A stretch of 44,303 bases of DNA from Calditrichota bacterium (lineage in GTDB: Bacteria > Electryoneota > AABM5-125-24 > Hatepunaeales > Hatepunaeaceae): positions 1 to 44,303 of the forward strand of contig VGIO01000005.1 of the NCBI GenBank assembly GCA_016867855.1, given 5' to 3'. Made by a program: the position numbers and the translations under genes. Within the stretch, counting starts at the first letter, position 1. Every line of letters starts with the position of its first letter. Under the pieces are notes generated by a model. The model did no database searches. It was not told the origin of the DNA and worked only from the letters and a program-made list of their open reading frames with translations. Shown one piece after another: positions 35,493 to 44,303 of the stretch.

Positions 35493-38400
35493 CTAAAAAT
35501 AATCGAACAACAGCGTCAGATACCAGCGCCATTCGCGGCCGTAATTCTGTCGAATCGCATCCTCGACAACTGAAAAACGGTCCAAACTATACACGGCTGC
35601 AATAGATAAATCAGTTGGGAAGCCATACCAACTGAACAGATTGACGCGCAGTTCGGTTCCGGCATCTCTTTTTAGGGTCAGCCTGTCGAAACCTCCCCGC
35701 CAGGCATCGCCGCCTTCGACGAACAACGCGCTGTGGATGCGGTCGAGATAGAACGGCCCCCAGCGCTTATCGATGCCGGTCGCCAGCGGGAAGCGCAACG
35801 CCAGCCTGCCAACCAATTTGCGCGTCCCGCCGAGGCTGTAGAAACTGTAGCCGCGCAAGCCCTGCAAACCGCCGGCATAGAGGTCGAAGAATGGATCCAC
35901 TGCTGCCGATAAACCTCCCGCCATTAGCCGCGGATTGAGAACTAAGTCTTTATAAAATTTATAATAATAGTCTAAATCGGTTTCGAGACGAAAGTAATTA
36001 TAAGGCTTATAGACTTCCAGCAGGGTATATTTATCGGCGTCGATTTCGAAGCCGTCGATGAAGCGGTTGTTTTCGCGCGCCAGTTCAACCCAGCCGCGCC
36101 AGCCGCCCTGCGGGTGAATGTCCATCCCCACCGACCGCGCGCGCTGCTCGCTGTCCAGCCGCAGGATATACGCCCGCCCACGCATATATGTGTATGAGAA
36201 AGTGCTGTTATCCTCGAAGCGCATATCGGATTTATAGTTGGAATAGCGGAATATGGCTGAGGCGTTGATGGCGTCGCTCAACGGCATCCGCCCGCCAATG
36301 TCGATTTCGCCTAAATTGAAAGTGTAATCGACGGAATACTTCCCGAAAATAGGCACAGCAACGTCATTCACTATACGCTCTCCGACTATCACTAACGGGT
36401 CATCGAACTGTTCGCGCTTGTGGCGTGTGATGTTATAGGCTTCCAAGAATATTGTCGGACGCAAGACTTTATATTCAGCCGATAGATATAAATCCCGGTC
36501 GCCCGCTCGGTTGATTTGCGCTCCGCCGAATAGGGATAATTTCTCTAGAAAATCGTTCGTATAGGCGTAGAAGCCGGGCTTGAAGCCGCCGTAATCCCAA
36601 GCCACCCGCGGCAGAAACGCTAATTTGCCGAAGGGATTGGCATAACTGCCCGTCGGATTAGACAGCGAAGGCGGCGTATTCAGCGCGACTCTTTCCTGCG
36701 CGAAAGTATTAGGATATTCCAATTTGGCAGTTTCCACACGCCTGATTTCGCTCAACAGCCGGACTTCATAACCTTTGTTAGTGAACTCAGCGTAAGCCAT
36801 TTTGCCATCCGAAGATAGAGACGGGTGGAAGGCGCCGCCGAGGACATTAGTGAGCGCTTCCGGCTCGCCTCCGTCGAGAAACACGCGGTAGAGGTTGTAA
36901 ATCCCGCTGCGGTCGCTCGCATAATACATCCAGCGGCTGTCGGGCGAGAAGACGGCGTCGCGCTCGTCGGACTCGGTCGCCAGCAGCGGCAGCCATTTCT
37001 GGCTCAGCAAATCATAGCGATAAATATCCCGGCCAGATAAATCGGAAGTTGCGCACGCAATAGCCCGTCCATCCGGCGAAAATTGCGGGCGAAAGATTTG
37101 CCGGCCATCGCCGAATTGCGTCAGCGGTCTCCAAACGGTCTGCTTAGTTAAGTCCTTTTTTCCCCCTCCGCTCGCGGGGGGGATTAAGGGGGGATATTCT
37201 TTGGGCAGTTCGACGAGGACTAAATTCTGATTGCCGTCGCGATTATGCACTGCGACTAACTTGCGTCCATCGGGAGAAAACGCCGGCGCTGTCAACCGGG
37301 CGTCCTTAGTGAGCCGGATTTCCTTCTCACTATCTATATCCCATAAATACAAATCTTCGAAATGCGAACCCTGACGGTTGGGTCCTTTTTGCCGCGCATA
37401 GACGAAATACTTTCCGTCCGGCGACCAATTCACCGGGCTGCGCGCCGGGCATTTCGTATCGTAAAGCGAATCCTCCTCTACATCATATATTACAACTTTG
37501 GACAGCGAAAGATAGTCCTTGCCCTTGTTCGAGAGGAAGGCAATCCGTTTGCCATCCGGTGAGAAGACCGGCGACAGATTAGCGAAGCCTTCGTCGCGGA
37601 TGACTTTGCCGGTAACCGTATTGGCTCGGATTTGTTCTGTGCGCTGAAGGTAATCTGCCGCAATATCGCGCCGCCAATTTTCGTATAACTGCCGTTCGCT
37701 GATGCCCAGCGCTTTCCGGCAAGCGCGGTCGAAATCCCAAGTAAATGCGCCGCGCAATGCAGCGGATAGGGCGTTTAGTTTGTCGTCGCCATATTTATCG
37801 GCGATATAGCGCGTCAGGGCATAACCCTGGCAATAAACCAGTTCTGAGCCGAGCGTGTTCTTGCCGAAGACTTCCATCTGGTTGAGCGTCAACAGACTGC
37901 CGTCCAGCGCCCGCACGCGTATCATCATATCGCGGTGGGTGTCCCACCAGTCGTGACCGAGGCCGCGGGTTTGGAACTGCGCTGTTCCTTCGGCGAACCA
38001 CATCGGGACGACCGTGCCGGTCACCGGCCAGGATCCGATGCGGTTGGGATAACCATATAGGACATCCGGACGGCGCTCATCCTCGTAGCCGATGAATTGG
38101 AAATAGACTCCCGGCAGCCAGCGGGGACCTTTGCGCGACGCGCCTAACTGAACAAGATGCGTAAATTCGTGCGTTACGACATCATAGAGCCAGTGATGCG
38201 TCCCCCGCAATTCGAAATCGAGCGGCGTCGCCCAAACGACGATCTTATTGTCGTAGTAATAAGTCCCGCCGTTTGAGTAGTCATCGTGATCGCGCACAAT
38301 CCAATGCACTTTGCCGTCAGGTTTATAATCATACAGTTCTGTAATCGGTCGATAAATCTCCTCCGCTATGCCGGCTAAAATCCGCGCCGTGCGCTCCGCG

Positions 38401-38624
38401 CCCTCGTGAAAATGCACCGAATAATGTTCTGTCTCAATCGTCTGCCATTTGAGTTCCGGGTGGTTGAATTGCTCAAACTGGGCGAAAGCCAGACGCGTCA
38501 GCGTCATTCCCGTGAAAATGGGAATCCAGAATAAAACCAATATCTGCAATGAATACTTACCCAACCATCGGCGGACGAGGGCGTCCGCCTTGCCCTTCAT
38601 CGTCATCACCATCAGCATCACCAT
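35493..38624 (-). CDS. Gluzincin-type peptidase domain (HEFTH) + PD40/TolB-like propeller + C-terminal outer-membrane barrel
   Basis: VVTHEFTHLVQLG with downstream WFAEGTAQF; repeated FSPDGKRIAFLS/WSPDGKYFVYA/FSPDGRKLVAV; C-terminal GLRGYSFYSLGGTRKLVGRLALRFPL surface-antigen-like barrel. Start codon uncertain. Confidence 0.8.
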   Translation of the reverse strand: MVMLMVMTMKGKADALVRRWLGKYSLQILVLFWIPIFTGMTLTRLAFAQFEQFNHPELKWQTIETEHYSVHFHEGAERTARILAGIAEEIYRPITELYDYKPDGKVHWIVRDHDDYSNGGTYYYDNKIVVWATPLDFELRGTHHWLYDVVTHEFTHLVQLGASRKGPRWLPGVYFQFIGYEDERRPDVLYGYPNRIGSWPVTGTVVPMWFAEGTAQFQTRGLGHDWWDTHRDMMIRVRALDGSLLTLNQMEVFGKNTLGSELVYCQGYALTRYIADKYGDDKLNALSAALRGAFTWDFDRACRKALGISERQLYENWRRDIAADYLQRTEQIRANTVTGKVIRDEGFANLSPVFSPDGKRIAFLSNKGKDYLSLSKVVIYDVEEDSLYDTKCPARSPVNWSPDGKYFVYARQKGPNRQGSHFEDLYLWDIDSEKEIRLTKDARLTAPAFSPDGRKLVAVHNRDGNQNLVLVELPKEYPPLIPPASGGGKKDLTKQTVWRPLTQFGDGRQIFRPQFSPDGRAIACATSDLSGRDIYRYDLLSQKWLPLLATESDERDAVFSPDSRWMYYASDRSGIYNLYRVFLDGGEPEALTNVLGGAFHPSLSSDGKMAYAEFTNKGYEVRLLSEIRRVETAKLEYPNTFAQERVALNTPPSLSNPTGSYANPFGKLAFLPRVAWDYGGFKPGFYAYTNDFLEKLSLFGGAQINRAGDRDLYLSAEYKVLRPTIFLEAYNITRHKREQFDDPLVIVGERIVNDVAVPIFGKYSVDYTFNLGEIDIGGRMPLSDAINASAIFRYSNYKSDMRFEDNSTFSYTYMRGRAYILRLDSEQRARSVGMDIHPQGGWRGWVELARENNRFIDGFEIDADKYTLLEVYKPYNYFRLETDLDYYYKFYKDLVLNPRLMAGGLSAAVDPFFDLYAGGLQGLRGYSFYSLGGTRKLVGRLALRFPLATGIDKRWGPFYLDRIHSALFVEGGDAWRGGFDRLTLKRDAGTELRVNLFSWYGFPTDLSIAAVYSLDRFSVVEDAIRQNYGREWRWYLTLLFDYF
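37159..37195. repeat. Palindromic repeat (CCCCCCTTAATCCCCCC family) inside a CDS, in frame
   Basis: TTTCCCCCTCCGCTCGCGGGGGGGATTAAGGGGGGAT matches the intergenic copy at 11606-11636; encodes PPLIPPASGGGK on the minus strand. Confidence 0.85.
38500..38595. repeat. Two palindromic repeats overlapping the 5' coding region
   Basis: GTCATTCCCGTGAAAATGGGAATCCAG and CGGCGGACGAGGGCGTCCGCCTTGCC (family A arm), translated as FWIPIFTGMT and GKADALVRR. Confidence 0.8.
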
Positions 38625-38643
38625 ACCCTCAGCATCAGCATTG

Positions 38644-41600
38644 TCATTTCACAACCGCTATTTTCACGACCTTCTTCTCCGTCCGGCTGGCGGATTTGGC
38701 TGCCACGACTGCATAATATCCCCCACGGGCAATGTCCTTCAAATTCCACTCAATTTCATTGGGCAGACCGGCTTGTCCTTGCGCGTGCAAAGTCGTCACC
38801 TTATCGCCGGCAATGTCATAGATAGTTACCGTAATTTGGGCTGATTCGTTCAAGAAATAGCGAATGGCGGTCGATTCGGTGGCAGGATTAGGCCAATTGT
38901 AGCATAATTCGCCGGGCATCAGCGGCGCGCCAGCCGACGGGGTAAAGAGCCGGGCTGGCTCCCAAACGGCATTAGAACGGTCGTTGTCGCGATATATCTG
39001 CCACCATAAAGTCTGATTCTGCATATAAGTCGGCGGGAGATTATAGGCTGTAACCTTTTCACTGTCGGCGATTAAAATATCATATCCCGGAATAGTATCG
39101 AGTTCGGCTGTCAGGATTTGAGTATATTCATCGATGCAGAGTGGAAATCCGCGCGCCGGCGAGCCGTCTGATTTTCGGATTTCAAGAGTGTATTTGGGCG
39201 TCCCCTGTCTCAAAGGCTGATGCGGATCCGCTTGACAGAGTATATTCTTGGAAATAATTAGATGACTTGTCGGACTCAAATTTATAAATACTTGCGGATA
39301 AGGATAGACACGGGGTAGTTCGGAAGTCCCGAAAATCGGCTGAGGATATCCTTCCATCAATGTGCCTTCGATGTTCATAACCATAATTTGTGCCATCCGT
39401 CCGTCGAACCTCTGATTGACAGGCGGCGGCACCGTGCCGTAAATCTCATAGCGTCCATCGCCGTCGATATCCACCGGAAAACTGGGCTGAAATCGATAAT
39501 CGATTTGATTAGCGATGCAATAGGAGTTCGACGCGTCGGTCAAATCACGCCAGACTAAAAGATAATGGTCGGCGCGGCTGCCTGATTGAGCGTAACTAGC
39601 CCTCAGAGCCACATCTTGAATTCCATCGCCGTCGAAATCGGCGACTGCCGAACCATAAAGGTCGGAAGGGCGAATCGGTGGCGCCGCATCAGGCGGATTA
39701 GCCAAAATTTCACATCCCGTTTCAGTCGAACGATAAATCTTCAAATCACGGGTTACGATTATGAAAGTGTCCGAATTTTGCGAACCAAAACGATGCAAGG
39801 ACCACGGAGCGCCGGCATCGGACGGTAGCGTCAACGAATTTTCGAAAAAGTCCATTTTATATCGCCGCACATAAGTTGAGTCCCCGGCTGAAAATGTAAC
39901 CGCTAAAACGCTTGCTTCCGGGCGGCCTCCCAGCGTAAAGAGCGGTGGAGTAGAAAGCCCGTAATATCCAAAACTTACAAAATCCCAGCGCCAAGCGCCT
40001 CGCGATACAATAGCATTGAAACTCCCTTCGTTTGCCCAAATCAGGTCTGTGCGATCGTCATCATTCACATCCCGCGCCGCAAAATTGTTCCCTTTACAAG
40101 TGCGCAGACTGTTCAGCCCGCTCTCGTGAAGAAAATGTCCATCCCGGTCGTAAATGCGAAATAAATGTTGTGAAAATATAAGTATCTCTTTCGAATCGAT
40201 GTTGTCGTCGAAATTGCCGACGACGACGCTGCCGCCATTATAGCCGACCTGCCTTTTGGCAAAGAGTTTCCCCGGCTGCGAGTATCTGAAGCCCATCACT
40301 TCCCTGCGTCTTGAGAAACTATCCAGTGTAATATGTGTGAACGCGCCCGAATTTGCACGGCTGTTGGGGAAGGAATTATCGCCGAACATAACATAGCGCC
40401 CGCTGTTGGCGGAGATGTGAGCATAGTTATCGGAATACCAGGCATCCTCAAATACGCCGTAATCTGTCCCCCAACCTGGGGTAAGGAAGGGATATTCCTG
40501 TCCGATGTCCTGCGCGCCATCGGCTTCTTCGAGATCCAGACCGCGCAGTTCGTTGACGGAATTAAATCTGCCATTATACATCAGAGAAAGCAATCCCTCA
40601 TCGATGTGCCAAATTAAGAGACCCGAACCGGGCGAGTCGAAGTCGAGGTTGTCAACGCTTGTAATCGCTTGTATAGGCTTGTGATAATTCACAAAGCGGG
40701 TCACGCTGTAATCCTCGTGAAAGACCAGCATTGTGTCGCCGCTGCGGTCGAAGCCATAGCAAACTGTATCCCGTTCCGGATCCCGGTCGCGGTTTTCGAG
40801 GAGGAAATACTCGCTCAAGTTGATTGGAATGCGGCAAGCCTTGTTTTCAAAGACCAGCGGGACTTCAGGATGCGTTCTGAATCGAGATTCAATTTGATGC
40901 GCGCCGGGGGCGATATCGATCGGAAATAACCAGCCTTCGTAAGCCGCCGACCAGGCGTCCACCGGACCTGGAATAGCCCCGTAGAAATTTCCCCAGCCTC
41001 TGTCCATCAGGCTCCATTTGCCGACCACCGGCTTGCCGTCGTCCTTGTCATACAGCGCCGGCAGCCCCAGCCAATGCCCAAACAGCATACACATCACACC
41101 CACAGTGGCAATCTGGACGCCGTCGTGAGACTCGGTCTCCGGCAGTATCAAACCGCCCTTCACAAAATTTGTCCCTCCATCGACTGGAATACCATTGGGC
41201 AGATTCAACTGTTGAGCGAAATCAGCCTGCACCATCCAGGCTGAAGGAATATCGTGCGGCGTCATTCGGTAACCAAGGTCGAACTCCTTGCCGGCGCCGG
41301 CGTGAAAAACCATCACCAAATCGTAACTATTCCACATAATCGCCGGGTCATTGTCCGCTGCCACCACTGCATCCCGGAATAGTTCCGCTAAACCTTTATC
41401 CAGTTGCTCATCCGTGCTGTTCCAGTTGTATTGCCACATCTGCTTCGGCAGTTGATAGGCTGCATTCAAACCGACCGGATAGATATTCCAATTGAAATTC
41501 AGCGCGCCGCCTGACATTCGGGAGTAATAGAAATCTTGAAACCGCAGTTGGTCGGTGAAGAAGAGCGAGTCGTGCGGCGGTGGATCGAAGTAGATTTCGA

Positions 41601-41955
41601 CCGTATCGTCGAAACTCTCATAAAGTGAACTGGACCGAGTGTAAGCCATTCTACCATTGCCGGTAGTCGTCGAAAGCGTATCCTGCACAAACTCGACTCG
41701 CAATGCAAGGATACGAATTGGAATATCCCGGCGCGGAGAAATCCGGCTTTCCACTCGCTGCGGAATGCGCGGAGGAATAGGATTTATCATCTGTCGCTGG
41801 GTGGCTGAAAGTTCAGCCGGAAGCGCCCAAGCCAGCGACAACAATATTAATCCTTTAGTTAATAGATATTTACGCGATTTGTTTATTTTTTCCTTTAATC
41901 TAAGGAGTCTAAGTTTGCAGGCGGGGACCGCCTGCCCCACTATCCTAAAGCCCAA
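38644..41955 (-). CDS. M6-like (immune inhibitor A-like) secreted protein with degenerate zinc motif, FG-GAP-like middle region and T9SS CTD
   Basis: GVMCMLFGHWLGLPALYDKDDGKPVVGKWSLMD matches the M6 active-site region with HE replaced by ML; CTD LCYNWPNPATESTAIRYFLNESAQITVTIYDIAGDKVTTL...ARGGYYAVVAAKSASRTEKKVVKIAVVK. Confidence 0.8.
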   Translation of the reverse strand: MGFRIVGQAVPACKLRLLRLKEKINKSRKYLLTKGLILLSLAWALPAELSATQRQMINPIPPRIPQRVESRISPRRDIPIRILALRVEFVQDTLSTTTGNGRMAYTRSSSLYESFDDTVEIYFDPPPHDSLFFTDQLRFQDFYYSRMSGGALNFNWNIYPVGLNAAYQLPKQMWQYNWNSTDEQLDKGLAELFRDAVVAADNDPAIMWNSYDLVMVFHAGAGKEFDLGYRMTPHDIPSAWMVQADFAQQLNLPNGIPVDGGTNFVKGGLILPETESHDGVQIATVGVMCMLFGHWLGLPALYDKDDGKPVVGKWSLMDRGWGNFYGAIPGPVDAWSAAYEGWLFPIDIAPGAHQIESRFRTHPEVPLVFENKACRIPINLSEYFLLENRDRDPERDTVCYGFDRSGDTMLVFHEDYSVTRFVNYHKPIQAITSVDNLDFDSPGSGLLIWHIDEGLLSLMYNGRFNSVNELRGLDLEEADGAQDIGQEYPFLTPGWGTDYGVFEDAWYSDNYAHISANSGRYVMFGDNSFPNSRANSGAFTHITLDSFSRRREVMGFRYSQPGKLFAKRQVGYNGGSVVVGNFDDNIDSKEILIFSQHLFRIYDRDGHFLHESGLNSLRTCKGNNFAARDVNDDDRTDLIWANEGSFNAIVSRGAWRWDFVSFGYYGLSTPPLFTLGGRPEASVLAVTFSAGDSTYVRRYKMDFFENSLTLPSDAGAPWSLHRFGSQNSDTFIIVTRDLKIYRSTETGCEILANPPDAAPPIRPSDLYGSAVADFDGDGIQDVALRASYAQSGSRADHYLLVWRDLTDASNSYCIANQIDYRFQPSFPVDIDGDGRYEIYGTVPPPVNQRFDGRMAQIMVMNIEGTLMEGYPQPIFGTSELPRVYPYPQVFINLSPTSHLIISKNILCQADPHQPLRQGTPKYTLEIRKSDGSPARGFPLCIDEYTQILTAELDTIPGYDILIADSEKVTAYNLPPTYMQNQTLWWQIYRDNDRSNAVWEPARLFTPSAGAPLMPGELCYNWPNPATESTAIRYFLNESAQITVTIYDIAGDKVTTLHAQGQAGLPNEIEWNLKDIARGGYYAVVAAKSASRTEKKVVKIAVVK

Positions 41956-41958
41956 AGC

Positions 41959-43053
41959 CTAAAGCCCAATGGTAAGCGACAGCCGCATCGTGTCGGTCAA
42001 AGGATGCCCTTTACCGGCTGAGATATAACTAAAATCGAAGCGATAGGTCGAGACCTTAAAAGATGCGCCGTAGGTTATGGGTTTGACCTTGCCCAATTCA
42101 TCGTTCCAGTAACCGAGCCGCAGCGCCACCATATCCGTATACCAGTATTCCAAGCCGGTATTGTATATAATATCATAAAGAAATTCTTTAGTGATGTAAG
42201 GCGGCTTACTTTGGAAATATTCTTCATCGGTCCAAGCTGTGAACAGGGCGATGTAGAACGGGTCGGTGTCGCCGTTGGGATGTTTGCGCACTAAGAGTTT
42301 GTTTAGATCGGACGCCCAAGTCAGTTTGTTGTAGCCGTCTTCGACGAGGTTCCAGGCGAAGCCGAACTTGAGGTTGGTCGGAATCGGGTCGGCTTGGAGG
42401 CGGTCGATGTAAGCCATCTTCGGACCCATATTCTGCAGATTAGCGCCGAGGTTTAAGGAGTGGTTGAGTAGCGGATCCACAGTCTTATAGAGCAAGCCTA
42501 AGTCGATAGCGAAATTTGTCGCCACACCGGATCCTTTTTCCTGCCCGGCGCCGCGGTCGGCAAGATGGCTGTAAATGAACTTGACATTCAAGCCCAGCGC
42601 CATTTTATCGGTCACATTGGAGCCATACGAACCGCAAAAGGCTGTCTCAAAGGTGCGAAAGGTGCCGAGGTCGGTATTCATTTCGTCGCGGCGCTCGGTC
42701 TCGCCCAAATTGAGAAAGGTGACATTCAGCCCGAAAGTACCCCAATCTTCGACAGTATTGGTGTAGGAGATGAAATCGTAATAGAGGTCGCTAAGTCGAA
42801 ATGTCGGCAGCCAGTTGACATGCATCAAGGTCAATTCCTTTTTCTGCAGATAGGCTAGTCCGGCGGGATTCCAATAAGTAGCCGTGGCGTCGTCGGCGAC
42901 CGCGACGAAAGCCTCTCCCATCCCGCCGGCGCGCGCGCCCGGCGAAATCAGCAGAAAGATGACCGTGGCTTCCGCTACACCGGCTTCAGCATCGCGAATA
43001 TTTATTCCAATGCCGCATAGCAGTATAAATATGATTATCAGTCGTTTGAACAT
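41959..43053 (-). CDS. porV: PorV-like outer-membrane protein of T9SS (PorV/PorQ family)
   Basis: Likely start MFKRLIIIFILLCG at 43053. FLLISPGARAGGMGEAFVAVADDATATYWNPAGLAYLQKKELTLMHVNWL is diagnostic of the PorV family; C-terminal barrel. Confidence 0.87.
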   Translation of the reverse strand: MFKRLIIIFILLCGIGINIRDAEAGVAEATVIFLLISPGARAGGMGEAFVAVADDATATYWNPAGLAYLQKKELTLMHVNWLPTFRLSDLYYDFISYTNTVEDWGTFGLNVTFLNLGETERRDEMNTDLGTFRTFETAFCGSYGSNVTDKMALGLNVKFIYSHLADRGAGQEKGSGVATNFAIDLGLLYKTVDPLLNHSLNLGANLQNMGPKMAYIDRLQADPIPTNLKFGFAWNLVEDGYNKLTWASDLNKLLVRKHPNGDTDPFYIALFTAWTDEEYFQSKPPYITKEFLYDIIYNTGLEYWYTDMVALRLGYWNDELGKVKPITYGASFKVSTYRFDFSYISAGKGHPLTDTMRLSLTIGL

Positions 43054-43174
43054 TGATTCTGACCTGATTTCAAGGTGTAAGGTGAAAGGTGTAAGTAAAA
43101 GAGTGCAATGCCGATTGTTCACTTACACCTTACACTTTCTACCTTTTGGTTTTAAGATTGATGTTGTGTATGGA

Positions 43175-44303
43175 CTATCTAATATACGCAATTTTCCCCA
43201 GACCTTCGGCTTTTTCGCCGTCGGAGTTCCAGGCTGTAACTTTATAGAGATAAACGCCGTTGCCGGCTTGGCGGCCGGCCGAGTCGCGGCCGTCCCAGAT
43301 GATGTCGGTAACGATGCCGCCGGTCGAGGCCGAACCGCGCCGCTGCCAGATCGGACGACCGTTGACCGTGAATATCTTCACTTCGTAATCGGCAGACTGA
43401 TTGACGATGAATGTCAACGCAGTGGTCGTGCGAAAGGGATTAGGCCAATTCAGCACGCGGTCGATGAGTAAACCGCCGGCGCCGGCTTCGACTTCGACCT
43501 CGACCTCCTTCACCGCCATATTGTTATAACTATCCCAAGCCTCGATTTCGATGCGCCGGAGGCCGGTTTCCAAAGGTCCAATGCGCTGCTCAAGGCTGCC
43601 GGATTGATGACTGTCGAGATTGTAACGGAATTGATTGGTGATGTTGCGCGGCGAGCCGCCGTCGACGCGCAGGTTGACGCCGTGTCCCAGCGCGCCGGTC
43701 AAGTTCAGCCCTGATGAATCGGTAATATCGACGATGAGCAGCGGTTCGGCGCGGATGCGGTCGCCGGGGCGGTAACTGCGCGAATCGAAATATATTTTAA
43801 TCGCAGGCGCTTGCGCGTCCGTTCCTGCCGACATTTGCGAAGCATATACAATCGAATCGCGGGCGATGACGCCGTCGATTTCGGCATCGTGAAAATAACC
43901 GACTGCGCGTCCGGTCGAGTCGCCTAAAGTTACATCGCGCGGGGCGATGAAATTGCCGTTGAATATCCCATCTCGGACGCTCAAGAAGCCTCGATAAATG
44001 GTCGCGCCTGGAATGGAATAGTTCAGCGTAATTTCGCTGGGCGGATCTGAATCGATAATGATTTTATAGCGGCGCGCAACGGCGGCATCGCGCAAGATGA
44101 ATTCCAATTCGCCGCGGAAGGTAGGCAGAAAAGCCCCATCCGTTCCAACTATCCTGCCGCTCAAACCTGATACAGCCAGAGGTATAATCGGATACGGCGC
44201 TAAAGAGACGAACTGCCCTCTGAGCCGCGGCTGACCTAAATAGAGCGTTGGGTCGCCCAAGAGGTGATACGAAGCGCTGTTGCTGCCGCGCACCTGATAT
44301 TTC
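43175..44303 (-). CDS. porU: PorU-like (C25 gingipain family) T9SS sortase, C-terminal part, truncated at window edge
   Basis: SASYHLLGDPTLYLGQP is typical of the post-catalytic region; C-terminal NWPNPFRTTTALTFIVNQSADYEVKIFTVNGRPIWQ...AGNGVYLYKV; directly upstream of the porV-like gene. Frame open to the window edge. Confidence 0.8.
   Translation of the reverse strand, partial: KYQVRGSNSASYHLLGDPTLYLGQPRLRGQFVSLAPYPIIPLAVSGLSGRIVGTDGAFLPTFRGELEFILRDAAVARRYKIIIDSDPPSEITLNYSIPGATIYRGFLSVRDGIFNGNFIAPRDVTLGDSTGRAVGYFHDAEIDGVIARDSIVYASQMSAGTDAQAPAIKIYFDSRSYRPGDRIRAEPLLIVDITDSSGLNLTGALGHGVNLRVDGGSPRNITNQFRYNLDSHQSGSLEQRIGPLETGLRRIEIEAWDSYNNMAVKEVEVEVEAGAGGLLIDRVLNWPNPFRTTTALTFIVNQSADYEVKIFTVNGRPIWQRRGSASTGGIVTDIIWDGRDSAGRQAGNGVYLYKVTAWNSDGEKAEGLGKIAYIR

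Overview
The window is about 44.3 kb of bacterial chromosome, probably from an FCB-group-like candidate lineage. That placement is an inference from type IX secretion (T9SS) hallmarks and an LpxC-FabZ fusion. No tRNA, rRNA, CRISPR array, integrase or phage gene could be supported. Main contents: an OPT transporter (5' truncated); four large secreted beta-helix proteins, most with T9SS-type C-terminal sorting domains (CTDs); a 1010-aa Big_1-like lipoprotein; an M3 oligoendopeptidase; a two-gene cytochrome bd-like (CydA/CydA') complex with a di-heme-c tail; lpxC-fabZ; a small R-M plus HEPN/MNT island; an orphan NuoI-like ferredoxin; a MauE-thioredoxin-like fusion; ispD and ispF; a BatA-type membrane protein; and a minus-strand envelope cluster. 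That cluster holds a PorU C-terminus, a PorV-like barrel, an M6-like protein lacking the HE of HExxH, a gluzincin/PD40-propeller/barrel fusion and two DUF5683-like proteins. The least conventional signal is a dense population of short palindromic repeats. One ~148-bp family has TIRs and a central 18-nt loop that is exactly inverted between two copies whose flanks keep the same orientation. Other repeat units lie in frame inside a coding sequence, including what looks like its signal peptide. Three apparent single-base frameshifts could be pseudogenes, programmed shifts or assembly errors. All calls are by eye from the sequence; no database or structure search was run.
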